Assembly: GCA_903877345.1 (NCBI GenBank)
Contig: CAIRDL010000396.1
Span: 1-10,656, forward strand
Length of the DNA: 10,656 nucleotides
DNA from: an uncultured Oscillochloris sp.
Lineage (GTDB): Bacteria > Chloroflexota > Chloroflexia > Chloroflexales > Chloroflexaceae
Direction of reading: 5' to 3'
The position numbers and the translations under genes are program-made. Under the pieces are notes generated by a model, which was not told the DNA's origin, searched no databases, and worked only from the letters and a program-made list of their open reading frames with translations. Position 1 is the first letter of the stretch, and each line of letters starts with the position of its first letter. Positions 1 through 5,739 of this stretch are shown here, in pieces.

Positions 1-888
1 CTGATCACCGAACGCTCCTCCGAAATCGAACTCACTGAGGAGGAGATGCTGGTCATTCCGCAACTCCTCCACTGCACGCCTTGGCAGGAGATCAACACGG
101 TGCTGCGCGGCGCGAACCTTGACGCGCCGCCCGACCCGGTTACGCCTAGCGCTGACGAGGCACCAGCGGTTGTGACCCCGCCCGACACCCCAGCGGAAGC
201 CTCGCCGCCCACCGAGCCGACCGCGCTTGCCCCGGTGGAGCCGCCCCGCGACCTGTACGGGCGGGTCAAGCAAGCCCTGACGACGAACATGGGGCAACTT
301 ACCGCTGCCTTGGCTGTTCTCGTCGCCATCCTGACCCTGGCGCTCCTCTTCCGGCCCGTGCGGCTCATTCCCACCCCCGACCAGCCCGCCCCGTTACTCG
401 AAGTAGCAAGCGTCGCCACGGGCAGTAGCCTCAGTGATGCGCCCAACCCCGCCAGTAGCGTCTGCCGCTGGGCCAGCCGGCAACTCGTCGCCAAGCGTTA
501 CGACGCCCTCAGTGGCACCTGGATGAGTGTGGCCGAAGGTGGCGGAGTGGCGCTCAGTGCCCCCGAGATTGTCATCACCCTTGAGCAAGTTGCCACCTGC
601 AATGGACACATCGAACTCTCGTGGAGCGTGCAGAACCACAGCGACCGCTCCATCGAATTTCCCTTACGCAGCGACAACATCCGCATTAGCGACGGCCTCG
701 GCAACGAGTACCCGCTCGATGATCAAGCTTCAACCCCGGCGGCGCTGGTTGTCGCACCGGGGGCGCAGGCGCAAGGCAAAGCGGTGGTCAACCGCCCGCT
801 CAGTCGCAGCACGACCACACTCCTCATTCGCCTCAAAGACAAGCCCTTCGGCGAGGCCAGCTTTGTCGTACCCCTAAACAACGAGTAG
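1..888 (+). CDS. Membrane protein with Pro-rich linker and outer beta-sandwich domain (5' partial)
   Basis: Function not recognised. The frame is open from the first base (16 codons before the first ATG at 46), so the gene most likely begins outside the window. Numbering from the Met at 46: residues 1-25 are a helical cytoplasmic piece, about 26-68 a linker rich in Pro, Ala, Thr and Glu, and 83-103 one strongly hydrophobic membrane segment followed by RPVR. After a further Pro-rich stretch, residues 170-280 have the alternating pattern of a beta sandwich with N-H-S-D, I-S-D-G-L-G-N and V-A-P-G-A turns. This resembles secreted DUF4352/telokin-like domains, a resemblance by eye only. Two cysteines (140 and 185) fall in the outer part and could form a disulfide. 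The likely topology is N-terminus inside, C-terminus outside. The missing N-terminal part could be a sensor or regulatory domain. The gene ends with TAG at 886-888. Confidence 0.75.
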   Translation: MITERSSEIELTEEEMLVIPQLLHCTPWQEINTVLRGANLDAPPDPVTPSADEAPAVVTPPDTPAEASPPTEPTALAPVEPPRDLYGRVKQALTTNMGQLTAALAVLVAILTLALLFRPVRLIPTPDQPAPLLEVASVATGSSLSDAPNPASSVCRWASRQLVAKRYDALSGTWMSVAEGGGVALSAPEIVITLEQVATCNGHIELSWSVQNHSDRSIEFPLRSDNIRISDGLGNEYPLDDQASTPAALVVAPGAQAQGKAVVNRPLSRSTTTLLIRLKDKPFGEASFVVPLNNE

Positions 889-912
889 CGCATGGTGCAT
901 GGCCCCAAGATT

Positions 913-940
913 GTAGAGACGCAAGATCTTGCGTCTCTAC
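913..940. repeat. Perfect 28-bp palindrome between convergent genes
   Basis: The half-site GTAGAGACGCAAGA is followed directly by its exact reverse complement, giving a loopless 28-bp palindrome centred on AGATCT. It fills the 69-bp gap between two converging genes (stops at 888 and 958). As RNA it would fold into a hairpin from either strand, so it could end transcription in both directions. There is no T-tract on either side, so it is not a textbook intrinsic terminator. From memory, related GAGACGC palindromes are dispersed in many environmental genomes. Confidence 0.85.
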
Positions 941-957
941 GCCCCGCCACTTCACCG

Positions 958-1389
958 CTACTGAACTTCCTCAGACTTACTCACTCGCCGCCGAAACTCC
1001 TCCGACACCGGTACGGTCGTGCCTAGTTTGTAATCGTAGGCCACCAGCACCGCCTTGGCCGTCGCAATCACCACCCCATCACCCTCCCGCGCAATCACAT
1101 GCTCCATCGCAAAGCTCTTCGAGCCAATCGTCCCGACTCGCACCCCAATCCCCAACCGTTCGCCGAAATAGGCGGGTGTCTTATAGCTGAGCGTCAACTC
1201 AGCCAAGATCAGACCCATCTCCTGGAGCGGAATATCCATCAAATCAAGGTAAAAACGGATGCGCGCTGACTCGAGCCAACTGGCATAGACCACATTGTTG
1301 GCGTGCCCCAGGATGTCCAGATCCCTGAAATGGACTTCCTCCCAATGAATGTACGGGAACGCTGCCAACACCGCCGGAACCTTGGGCAT
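958..1389 (-). CDS. Acyl-CoA thioesterase, 4HBT/YbgC-like hotdog fold
   Basis: A 143-residue single-domain protein of the 4-hydroxybenzoyl-CoA thioesterase type, expected to hydrolyse acyl-CoA or aryl-CoA thioesters in the cytoplasm, usually as a homotetramer of hotdog folds. The N-terminal signature F-R-D-L-D-I-L-G-H-A-N-N-V-V-Y is at residues 21-35. Asp25 aligns with the catalytic Asp of the family, and His29 and Asn31 with the usual H-x-N. The W-L-E-S-A-R segment after it is also typical. The length fits the family (about 130-150). The ATG at 1389 is chosen because GGAGGT lies 3-4 nt upstream and the hotdog domain starts right after it. The frame stays open to 1920, but that extension is antisense to the response regulator and has no domain. 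The natural substrate cannot be told from sequence. It is divergent from the response regulator with a 120-bp shared upstream region. Confidence 0.88.
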   Translation of the reverse strand: MPKVPAVLAAFPYIHWEEVHFRDLDILGHANNVVYASWLESARIRFYLDLMDIPLQEMGLILAELTLSYKTPAYFGERLGIGVRVGTIGSKSFAMEHVIAREGDGVVIATAKAVLVAYDYKLGTTVPVSEEFRRRVSKSEEVQ

Positions 1390-1422
1390 ACCACCTCCAA
1401 GTACAAAGGATGCAAAAACCTC

Positions 1423-1431
1423 TGGTATAAT
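1423..1431 (+). promoter_or_regulatory. Extended -10 promoter for the response regulator
   Basis: TGGTATAAT is a perfect TATAAT hexamer (1426-1431) with the TGn extension. No convincing -35 hexamer sits 16-18 bp upstream, which is tolerated by extended -10 promoters. Transcription would start near 1438 and leave a leader of about 70 nt before the ATG at 1510. On the opposite strand the overlapping TATTAT (1432-1427) could serve the divergent thioesterase, so the two start regions may compete for polymerase. That part is speculative. Confidence 0.55.
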
Positions 1432-1509
1432 AGCGGGCGTTCCGCCAACCACACGATCAGCCATCGCACGGCCCGCCGCCCCGTCCACCTTGCGGCAGAG
1501 GGGAACACT

Positions 1510-1887
1510 ATGACCGAACCCAAGGGCACCATCTTTATCATAGACGATGATTTGGCGCTTCAGACCGTACTCGAATATGCCCTCCGCAGCGCTGGCTACA
1601 ACGTTGTACTCGCCCCTGATGGCGAAGAGGGTCTGCGCCAACTCGAAACGCTCACGCCCGACTTGGTTATTAGCGACATTATGATGCCCAATATGGACGG
1701 CGTCGAGGTCTTCCAACAGCTCAAAGAGCGCCTCCAAGACCAGGGCATCCCGATTATGATCATGACGGCGCTCAACCGCAAGCCTTGGTTTGCCGATTTG
1801 GAGGCCGAGGGGGCGGTAATCTTGCAGAAGCCTTTTGAAGTCGAACGCCTGATTGCCATGATCAACCTCTCCCTCGACCTCGAATAG
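1510..1887 (+). CDS. Single-domain response regulator (CheY-like receiver)
   Basis: A 125-residue stand-alone receiver domain with no output domain. The expected residues are present: acidic pocket D12-D13-D14, phospho-acceptor Asp56 in V-I-S-D-I-M-M-P, Thr86 in I-M-T-A, and Lys107 in Q-K-P-F. The spacing matches CheY closely (D12/D13, D57, T87, K109). It should be phosphorylated by a histidine kinase and signal by protein-protein contact. No kinase is encoded in this window, so it is an orphan here. The ATG at 1510 is preferred: it has a weak AGAGGGG 5-6 nt upstream and is followed almost at once by the first beta strand. The frame could reach back to 1303, but that part overlaps the thioesterase in antisense and has no domain. 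It converges on the HIT gene with a 17-bp gap. Confidence 0.93.
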   Translation: MTEPKGTIFIIDDDLALQTVLEYALRSAGYNVVLAPDGEEGLRQLETLTPDLVISDIMMPNMDGVEVFQQLKERLQDQGIPIMIMTALNRKPWFADLEAEGAVILQKPFEVERLIAMINLSLDLE

Positions 1888-1904
1888 CCACTCGTCCACC
1901 TCAA

Positions 1905-2399
1905 CTACCCCCGCAAGCACGCCCGCAAACGCCCGTAGGTCACCTCAAGGGTCTCAGGAATGAGCTTGGTCTGGCCTACGATGGGCATGAAGTTCGTGTC
2001 CCCTTCCCACCGTGGGACGATGTGCATGTGCAGATGCGCGGCAATGCCCGCCCCCGCCGTGTGCCCCAAGTTCATCCCCAGATTAAAACCCTGCGGTTGG
2101 TACTCGGCCCCGAGCACCGCCACGCACCGTTGCGTTAGCGTAAAGAGTTCGGCGGTGGTGACGGGATCAAGCCCAACGAAGTCGGCGGTGTGCGCGTAAG
2201 GCACCACCATCGTGTGGGCTGTGTTGTACGGGAAGAGATTCAGCACCACAAAGCAGTGCGCCCCCCGATACACCACCAGATTCTCCACGTCATGGTCAGG
2301 CGGCTCTTCGGTCATTGCGCAAAAGACACACCCGCCATCCGTGGGATTCCCGCCGCGCTTGAGGTACTGCATCCGCCAAGGCGTGAATTTGGTCTCCAT
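1905..2399 (-). CDS. HIT family protein, Ap4A phosphorylase/hydrolase-like
   Basis: A 164-residue histidine-triad protein. The triad H122-L-H124-M-H126-I-V-P-R-W is intact; His124 is expected to be the nucleophile that forms a nucleotidyl intermediate. The preceding G-F-N-L-G-M-N and T-A-G-A-G segment (about 104-118) is the usual nucleotide-binding part. The N-terminal T-P-W-R-M-Q-Y-L and the C24-x-x-C27 pair resemble the actinobacterial diadenosine tetraphosphate phosphorylase branch rather than the shorter HINT proteins. It probably splits Ap4A or related dinucleoside polyphosphates in the cytoplasm, but substrate is not provable from sequence. The ATG at 2399 has GGAGAG six bases upstream. 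The gene is alone on its strand, with a repeat-bearing spacer upstream. Confidence 0.92.
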   Translation of the reverse strand: METKFTPWRMQYLKRGGNPTDGGCVFCAMTEEPPDHDVENLVVYRGAHCFVVLNLFPYNTAHTMVVPYAHTADFVGLDPVTTAELFTLTQRCVAVLGAEYQPQGFNLGMNLGHTAGAGIAAHLHMHIVPRWEGDTNFMPIVGQTKLIPETLEVTYGRLRACLRG

Positions 2400-2452
2400 A
2401 TACGGCTCTCCGCATTAGACATGTTTCAGAAGCGGGCATTTCGGCTTGTATA

Positions 2453-2467
2453 GTTGCAACCTGCAAC
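2453..2467. repeat. Small inverted repeat upstream of the HIT gene
   Basis: GTTGCA-ACC-TGCAAC is a perfect 6-bp inverted repeat with a 3-bp centre, 54 bp upstream of the HIT start codon. It could be an operator half-site pair or a weak hairpin in the leader. No regulator is encoded nearby that would support a specific role. Confidence 0.35.
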
Positions 2468-2486
2468 CACATCACATACTCCTTGA

Positions 2487-2510
2487 GGCTTTGCGGCTTT
2501 GCGGCTTTGC
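2487..2510 (-). repeat. Three exact 8-bp tandem units (CGCAAAGC-type repeat)
   Basis: GGCTTTGC occurs three times without interruption (2487-2494, 2495-2502, 2503-2510). Read on the minus strand, which is the sense strand of the downstream HIT gene, the unit is CGCAAAGC (phase-shifted by one base), preceded by GA. It matches the C-R-C-A-A-A-G-N octamer repeat found again at 10219-10242. It lies about 90 bp upstream of the HIT start. It is non-coding; the 8-bp period is not a multiple of three. Confidence 0.85.
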
Positions 2511-2580
2511 GTCAGATCGCCAGACAAGGTTTGCAGCTACTTGACAGTTCGGGCAAACGCAGCGCGTCCTGGTGCGGTAA

Positions 2581-2604
2581 ATCTGCAATCTAAAATCTGC
2601 ATCT
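2581..2604. repeat. Heptamer tandem repeat (ATCTGCA/ATCTAAA)
   Basis: ATCTGCA, ATCTAAA and ATCTGCA follow each other directly and are followed by a partial TCT. The run lies 13 bp beyond the stop codon of the metallopeptidase gene, in its 3' untranslated region. It has the look of a slippage-prone dispersed repeat and has no strong hairpin potential. Between 2511 and 2580 I see nothing else. Confidence 0.65.
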
Positions 2605-2617
2605 TAGGCGCACCGCT

Positions 2618-3937
2618 TTAACTTGTCCGCTTATCCACCCCGGCTAAGCGGAGGCCCACCAACAGGAGTGTGCCTGCCACACCTACGCCGATCACACAGC
2701 AAAGGCCCGTCGCCGTCAGGGGAACCCACGCGGGCAGACCCGCGAGCCAATCAGCCCAATCGGTGGTGGGCGTGGCTGTTGGTACCACCGTTGGCGCTGC
2801 GGTGAAACGATCAGGCGGTGCCGTCTGGGGGCCAGTCAACACCGGCGGCGTCTCCGTCTGCGGAGGTAGGGTCGCCCGCCAAGCAGCATCAAGCTCATCC
2901 ACCGTGCGGCCCAACACTTGGGTCAGCGCCGTTTCCACCGGCGTCGCCTGGGCAAATGCAGTCACTAACGCCTGCAATTTCGCCTCGCCATACGTCTTGA
3001 GGATAAACTCAACTACATTGCGGCTCTGGGCATACGAGAGCAGCGCTTGGTCAGTATCTGTCGGGAAGTTTGCGGCCAAGGCTTCAAGCGGAATCAAGCG
3101 CCCCTGTTGCGCCGCTTGCTCTACCATCGCATCCCAATCAGCGTCGCGCCGCACCTGATTATGCGCCGCTAGACCCTCATTAAACCAAAGCGGAACGCCC
3201 CCATACGGGTTTTCAGTCGCTTGGGCCAAAACTTGGTGCGACAACTCATGGGGAATGAGGCGCTGGATTTCGGTCGTATTGTCGGGAGCAATCGCCCCCA
3301 CAATGATTCCCAACCCAGAGAAAGCCTGACCGCCCACCCATTCAGTTGAGTTTGGCTCCAACGCCGAGCGCATATCCTGGAGATCTGCGTACACATAGAT
3401 CCGCACCGGCAGGGTCAGTTCGGCTCCGATTTCAACCTTGAGTGCATCAAGCGCTTTAATGGCCGCATCCAGCAACGTCTGACCAAAGGCGTCATTGCCT
3501 TGATACCACAAGACCGTCACGTTGCGCTGGCTGCGTTCCTTCCAGGGGAAGCGCGGATCGTCGTAGCGCAACTCCTGGGGCGGACTGTCCAACTCGTTGC
3601 CCGCCGCATCGCGGATCAGCCAATGGTAGGTGAGCGCCGTACCGGGCGGCAAATAGCTCACTTGGGTATCAAGGGTGTGTTGCACCGCAACGCGAGCACC
3701 TGCCGTGACGGGCAGATCCACCACCGTCATCGCTTCACCCCGCGTCGCGCCATACAACAACTGCACCGCGACAATCTGGGAGGCGGGCGCTTCAGCGACG
3801 AGGGCGAATTTGATGTTGGCGGGGAAATTGGGCTTCGCCTCGCTCGAGACAACCTGCACACCCTGGGCGCGCACCGGGGCGACCAACAGCAGGCCCAGCA
3901 ACAACACCGCAGCCAAGCGTAAGAGCAATGGCTTCAT
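2618..3937 (-). CDS. Secreted, membrane-anchored peptidase MA-like zinc metallopeptidase
   Basis: A 439-residue exported protein. Residues 1-25 are a signal peptide (K2, R7, a Leu/Ala core, cleavage likely after A-P-V-R-A). About 26-125 form a beta-rich domain with the L-P-P-G-T and W-L-I-R-D-A-A-G-N pattern seen in front of this peptidase type. About 135-355 form the gluzincin domain: H230-E-L-S-H234 is the zinc motif and Glu254 in W-F-N-E-G-L-A, 20 residues further on, is the third ligand. Residues 356-398 are a Pro/Thr-rich linker, and 404-432 a hydrophobic segment followed by a basic tail, so the enzyme is tethered outside the cell membrane. All catalytic residues are present; the substrate is unknown. 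The ATG at 3937 begins the signal peptide and has its own ribosome binding site; a frame extension to 4030 overlaps prfB. The gene follows prfB by 4 nt and is probably cotranscribed and translationally coupled. Confidence 0.88.
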   Translation of the reverse strand: MKPLLLRLAAVLLLGLLLVAPVRAQGVQVVSSEAKPNFPANIKFALVAEAPASQIVAVQLLYGATRGEAMTVVDLPVTAGARVAVQHTLDTQVSYLPPGTALTYHWLIRDAAGNELDSPPQELRYDDPRFPWKERSQRNVTVLWYQGNDAFGQTLLDAAIKALDALKVEIGAELTLPVRIYVYADLQDMRSALEPNSTEWVGGQAFSGLGIIVGAIAPDNTTEIQRLIPHELSHQVLAQATENPYGGVPLWFNEGLAAHNQVRRDADWDAMVEQAAQQGRLIPLEALAANFPTDTDQALLSYAQSRNVVEFILKTYGEAKLQALVTAFAQATPVETALTQVLGRTVDELDAAWRATLPPQTETPPVLTGPQTAPPDRFTAAPTVVPTATPTTDWADWLAGLPAWVPLTATGLCCVIGVGVAGTLLLVGLRLAGVDKRTS

Positions 3938-3941
3938 CAAC

Positions 3942-5043
3942 CTACCCCTCGCTGATATTCCACCGCAGATACGCCTCAATAAAGCGGTCAAGCTGCCCAT
4001 CGAGCACCGCCTGGACATTGCTCGTCTCACAGTCGGTACGATGATCTTTCACTAGCGTTGCGGGGTGCAGGTAATAGGTACGCATCTGGCTGCCGAACGC
4101 ATTTTCACGATACGCCCCACGCAAACGCGCCCGCGCCTCAACTTGGCGCTGGAGTTCGCGCTCAAGTAAGCGCCCGCGCAACACCCGGAGCGCCGTCTCG
4201 CGGTTTTGGAGTTGCGAGCGCTCGTTTTGGCATGTCACGACGAGGCCGGTCGGCAAATGGGTCAGCCGCACCGCCGAGTCGGTCGTATTCACGCCTTGGC
4301 CGCCGTGGCCGCCCGAACGGAACACATCAACGCGAAGATCATCGGGCTTAATCACCACTTCTGGCGCATCGTCCACCTCGGGCATCACCTCAATCCGGGC
4401 GAACGAAGTCTGGCGGGTGTGGGCCGCGTTGAACGGCGACAGACGGATCAGGCGATGCACGCCCGCCTCGGCGCGAGCATAGCCATAGGCGTAGGCACCG
4501 CGTACCTCAAGGGTCGCGCTCTTAATCCCCGCCTCGTCGCCCGCACTCTGCTCAACCAAATTGACGGCATAGCCACGGCCCTCGGCCCAACGGGTGTACA
4601 TACGGAGCAACATCTCGGCCCAATCTTGAGCGTCGGTGCCACCCATGCCCGCCTGGATCGAGAGAAACGTGTCACCGTCGTCGTAGCGTCCGTTCAGCAA
4701 CAGCGCCAACTCGCGCTGATCAAGTTCCGCCTTCGCCCCCGCGAGTTCCGCCGTCAGATCGGCGCGGAGTGAGCCATCATCCTCAGCGACCGCCAAATCA
4801 ATCAATTCCGTCAGCCCACCGAGTTGGCCTTCGAGCGCCGTCCACTGGGCGACCTCCGTCTTCAGCCGGGTGAGGCGCTGCAACACGCCCTGGGCCTGGC
4901 GGGGATCATCCCAGAGACTAGGGTCAGCGGTTTGGGTTTCAAGGGCTGTGATCTGGGCCTGCTTGCCAACCAAGTCAAAGATGCCCCCGGATCAGGGCGA
5001 AGCGGTCGCGCAACTCGGCCAACACCGTACTTAACTCTTGCAT
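3942..5043 (-). CDS. prfB: Peptide chain release factor 2, with programmed +1 frameshift
   Basis: RF2 recognises UGA and UAA in the ribosomal A site and triggers release of the finished peptide. The full product is 366 residues (E. coli RF2 has 365) but is encoded in two frames: 22 codons from ATG 5043 to an in-frame TGA at 4977-4975, then the remainder in the +1 frame, read as Leu22-Asp23-Leu24-Val. In the fused numbering the S-P-F stop-codon reading motif is at 202-204, diagnostic of RF2 and not RF1, and the GGQ catalytic motif at 247-249 in G-G-H-G-G-Q-G-V-N-T-T-D-S-A-V-R. The start at 5043 has GAGGA seven bases upstream; an in-frame ATG at 5064 is the alternative but contains that site. 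The gene itself ends in TAG, a codon read by RF1. A conceptual translation that ignores the shift would wrongly begin at the TTG at 4973 and lose 23 residues. Confidence 0.97.
3945..3950 (-). promoter_or_regulatory. Ribosome binding site of the metallopeptidase inside the prfB end
   Basis: GAGGGG forms the last two codons (Glu-Gly) of prfB and is followed by the prfB stop TAG, then GTTG and the ATG at 3937. The spacing of seven bases to the ATG is good. This fixes the metallopeptidase start and suggests that ribosomes finishing prfB start the next gene. Confidence 0.6.
4974..4989 (-). promoter_or_regulatory. RF2 programmed +1 ribosomal frameshift site
   Basis: The minus strand reads CGG GGG CAT CTT TGA C. 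CTT (4980-4978) is the slippery codon, TGA (4977-4975) the weak stop followed by C, and CGGGGG the internal Shine-Dalgarno-like stimulator at the same spacing as in E. coli (AGG GGG TAT CTT TGA C). In the known mechanism, low RF2 makes ribosomes pause on UGA and slip forward by one base, restoring RF2 synthesis. The first residue after the shift is Asp (GAC, 4976-4974). Confidence 0.96.
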
Positions 5044-5082
5044 CGTCGTTTCCTCGTGAGCCATGCCGTTACTCGAAGAAAC

Positions 5083-5091
5083 ATGCTACCA
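5083..5091 (-). promoter_or_regulatory. Possible extended -10 for prfB
   Basis: On the minus strand TGGTAGCAT gives a four-of-six match to TATAAT with the TGn extension, 40 bp upstream of the prfB ATG. No good -35 is seen at standard spacing. The leader would be about 33 nt and contain the GAGGA ribosome binding site. Confidence 0.3.
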
Positions 5092-5356
5092 CAGATTCTG
5101 CGGGGTGTGCGCAAAGGTAAACTTGACGAGGCGGTTGCCCTGCGACATCTACAGGCGAGTGATTCCGTCGGGGCCGGAGCCGAGTAAGCCCATACCCGCA
5201 ACCAGTGGTGTAGGATGCTGCATTCTTTGGGTGGCACATGCCTACAGCTAACAATCCTCTTGAAACTTACGATTCGGATATGTTGATCAGCACGTTCGCG
5301 GGCTGTTTTTTGGCTTGTATGTCCCACTGCGAAGGTACCACCGCCGCGAAACCGGG

Positions 5357-5420
5357 GCTGCCTTCGACAAGCTCAGGCAGCCCTAGCAAGCGACCGCTGC
5401 CTGAGCTTGTCAAAGGCAGC
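5357..5420. repeat. Long inverted repeat with nested hairpins (CTTCGACAAGCTCAGG type)
   Basis: Two 25-bp arms (5357-5381 and 5396-5420) are reverse complements with one mismatch (G in the left arm where C/T pairing predicts A) and a 14-bp spacer. Each arm also starts with GCTGCCT and ends with AGGCAGC, so each can fold alone around an 11-base loop. The element can therefore form one long stem or two small ones. A run of six T (5422-5427) follows the right arm, which makes it terminator-like on the plus strand, but no plus-strand gene ends nearby. It has the form of a REP/MITE-like dispersed repeat. Confidence 0.8.
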
Positions 5421-5447
5421 GTTTTTTGTGCAGATCACCAGCCCGCA

Positions 5448-5468
5448 GGCCAAGTTCCGAACTTGGCC
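5448..5468. repeat. Inverted repeat GGCCAAGTTC-C-GAACTTGGCC
   Basis: A perfect 10-bp inverted repeat with a single central base. It lies 27 bp beyond the previous inverted repeat, without sequence relation to it. It is non-coding, and its compact form is that of a dispersed palindromic repeat or a dimeric operator. No adjacent regulator supports the operator reading. Confidence 0.75.
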
Positions 5469-5687
5469 TACAAATGCGCGAATGAGGAGCTTTGAGATGT
5501 GTTGGCAAGTATCGCTGTTGCCGGAACCGCCGCTCCCCCTGTGTTAGGATACGGCCAACCCTTGTCGTGTCAGGATGGGGTTGGGCGTCGGTTAAGGCTT
5601 TAGCACCCGCTTCCGACTACGTCATTTCGTGAGCCTGGTACGAGGCTTGCTAACGCGGTTAAAGCCACTCCTACGAGCGCCGTGAAC

Positions 5688-5696
5688 TGTTACACT
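5688..5696 (+). promoter_or_regulatory. Possible extended -10 for the glycosyltransferase gene
   Basis: TGTTACACT is a partial TATAAT match (four of six) with the TGn extension. Transcription would start near 5703, leaving a 37-nt leader to the ATG at 5740, or almost none if the TTG at 5707 is used. There is no clear -35. Confidence 0.25.
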
Positions 5697-5739
5697 GGTT
5701 TGAACCTTGCCTAAAAGCCACTCCATCTCCAGGCCGTCC

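Larger units (their letters stand above)
5065..5739. other. 675-bp divergent intergenic region rich in inverted repeats
   Basis: This lies between prfB (minus) and the glycosyltransferase (plus). I find no convincing gene in it. It holds two inverted repeats listed separately (5357-5420 and 5448-5468), the 7-bp stem CCAACCC/GGGTTGG (5555-5561 with 5578-5584), the 7-bp long-range pair GGCTTTA/TAAAGCC (5596-5602 with 5660-5666), and the direct repeat AAAGCCACTCC (5661-5671 and 5714-5724). The rest, including about 5190-5355, shows no recognisable element. It should contain the promoters of both flanking genes. Confidence 0.6.

Noticed and set aside
1303..1509. A 69-residue N-terminal extension of the response regulator
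   Set aside because: It is antisense to the thioesterase start region and lies across the predicted promoter; the receiver domain begins right after the ATG at 1510.
958..1920. A 320-residue minus-strand reading frame beginning at 1920
   Set aside because: Only the part from the ATG at 1389 has a strong ribosome binding site and the hotdog domain. The rest is antisense to the response regulator and carries no family pattern.
2200..2477. A small minus-strand reading frame starting upstream of the HIT gene (ATG near 2477 after GGAG)
   Set aside because: It runs out of frame into the HIT gene and its product has no recognisable pattern; the HIT start at 2399 has its own site. A leader peptide is possible but unsupported.
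2487..2604. Possible short CRISPR-like array
   Set aside because: The units are 7-8 bp and directly adjacent with no spacers, so these are simple tandem repeats.
5083..5187. A 34-codon plus-strand reading frame with plausible composition (ATG 5083, TAA 5185-5187)
   Set aside because: No good ribosome binding site, no recognised relative, and it overlaps the probable prfB promoter; too little to call a gene.
5238..5495. An 85-residue plus-strand reading frame in the intergenic region
   Set aside because: Its L-P-S-T-S-S-G and P-E-L-V-K-G stretches are translations of the inverted repeat at 5357-5420, and there is no ribosome binding site.
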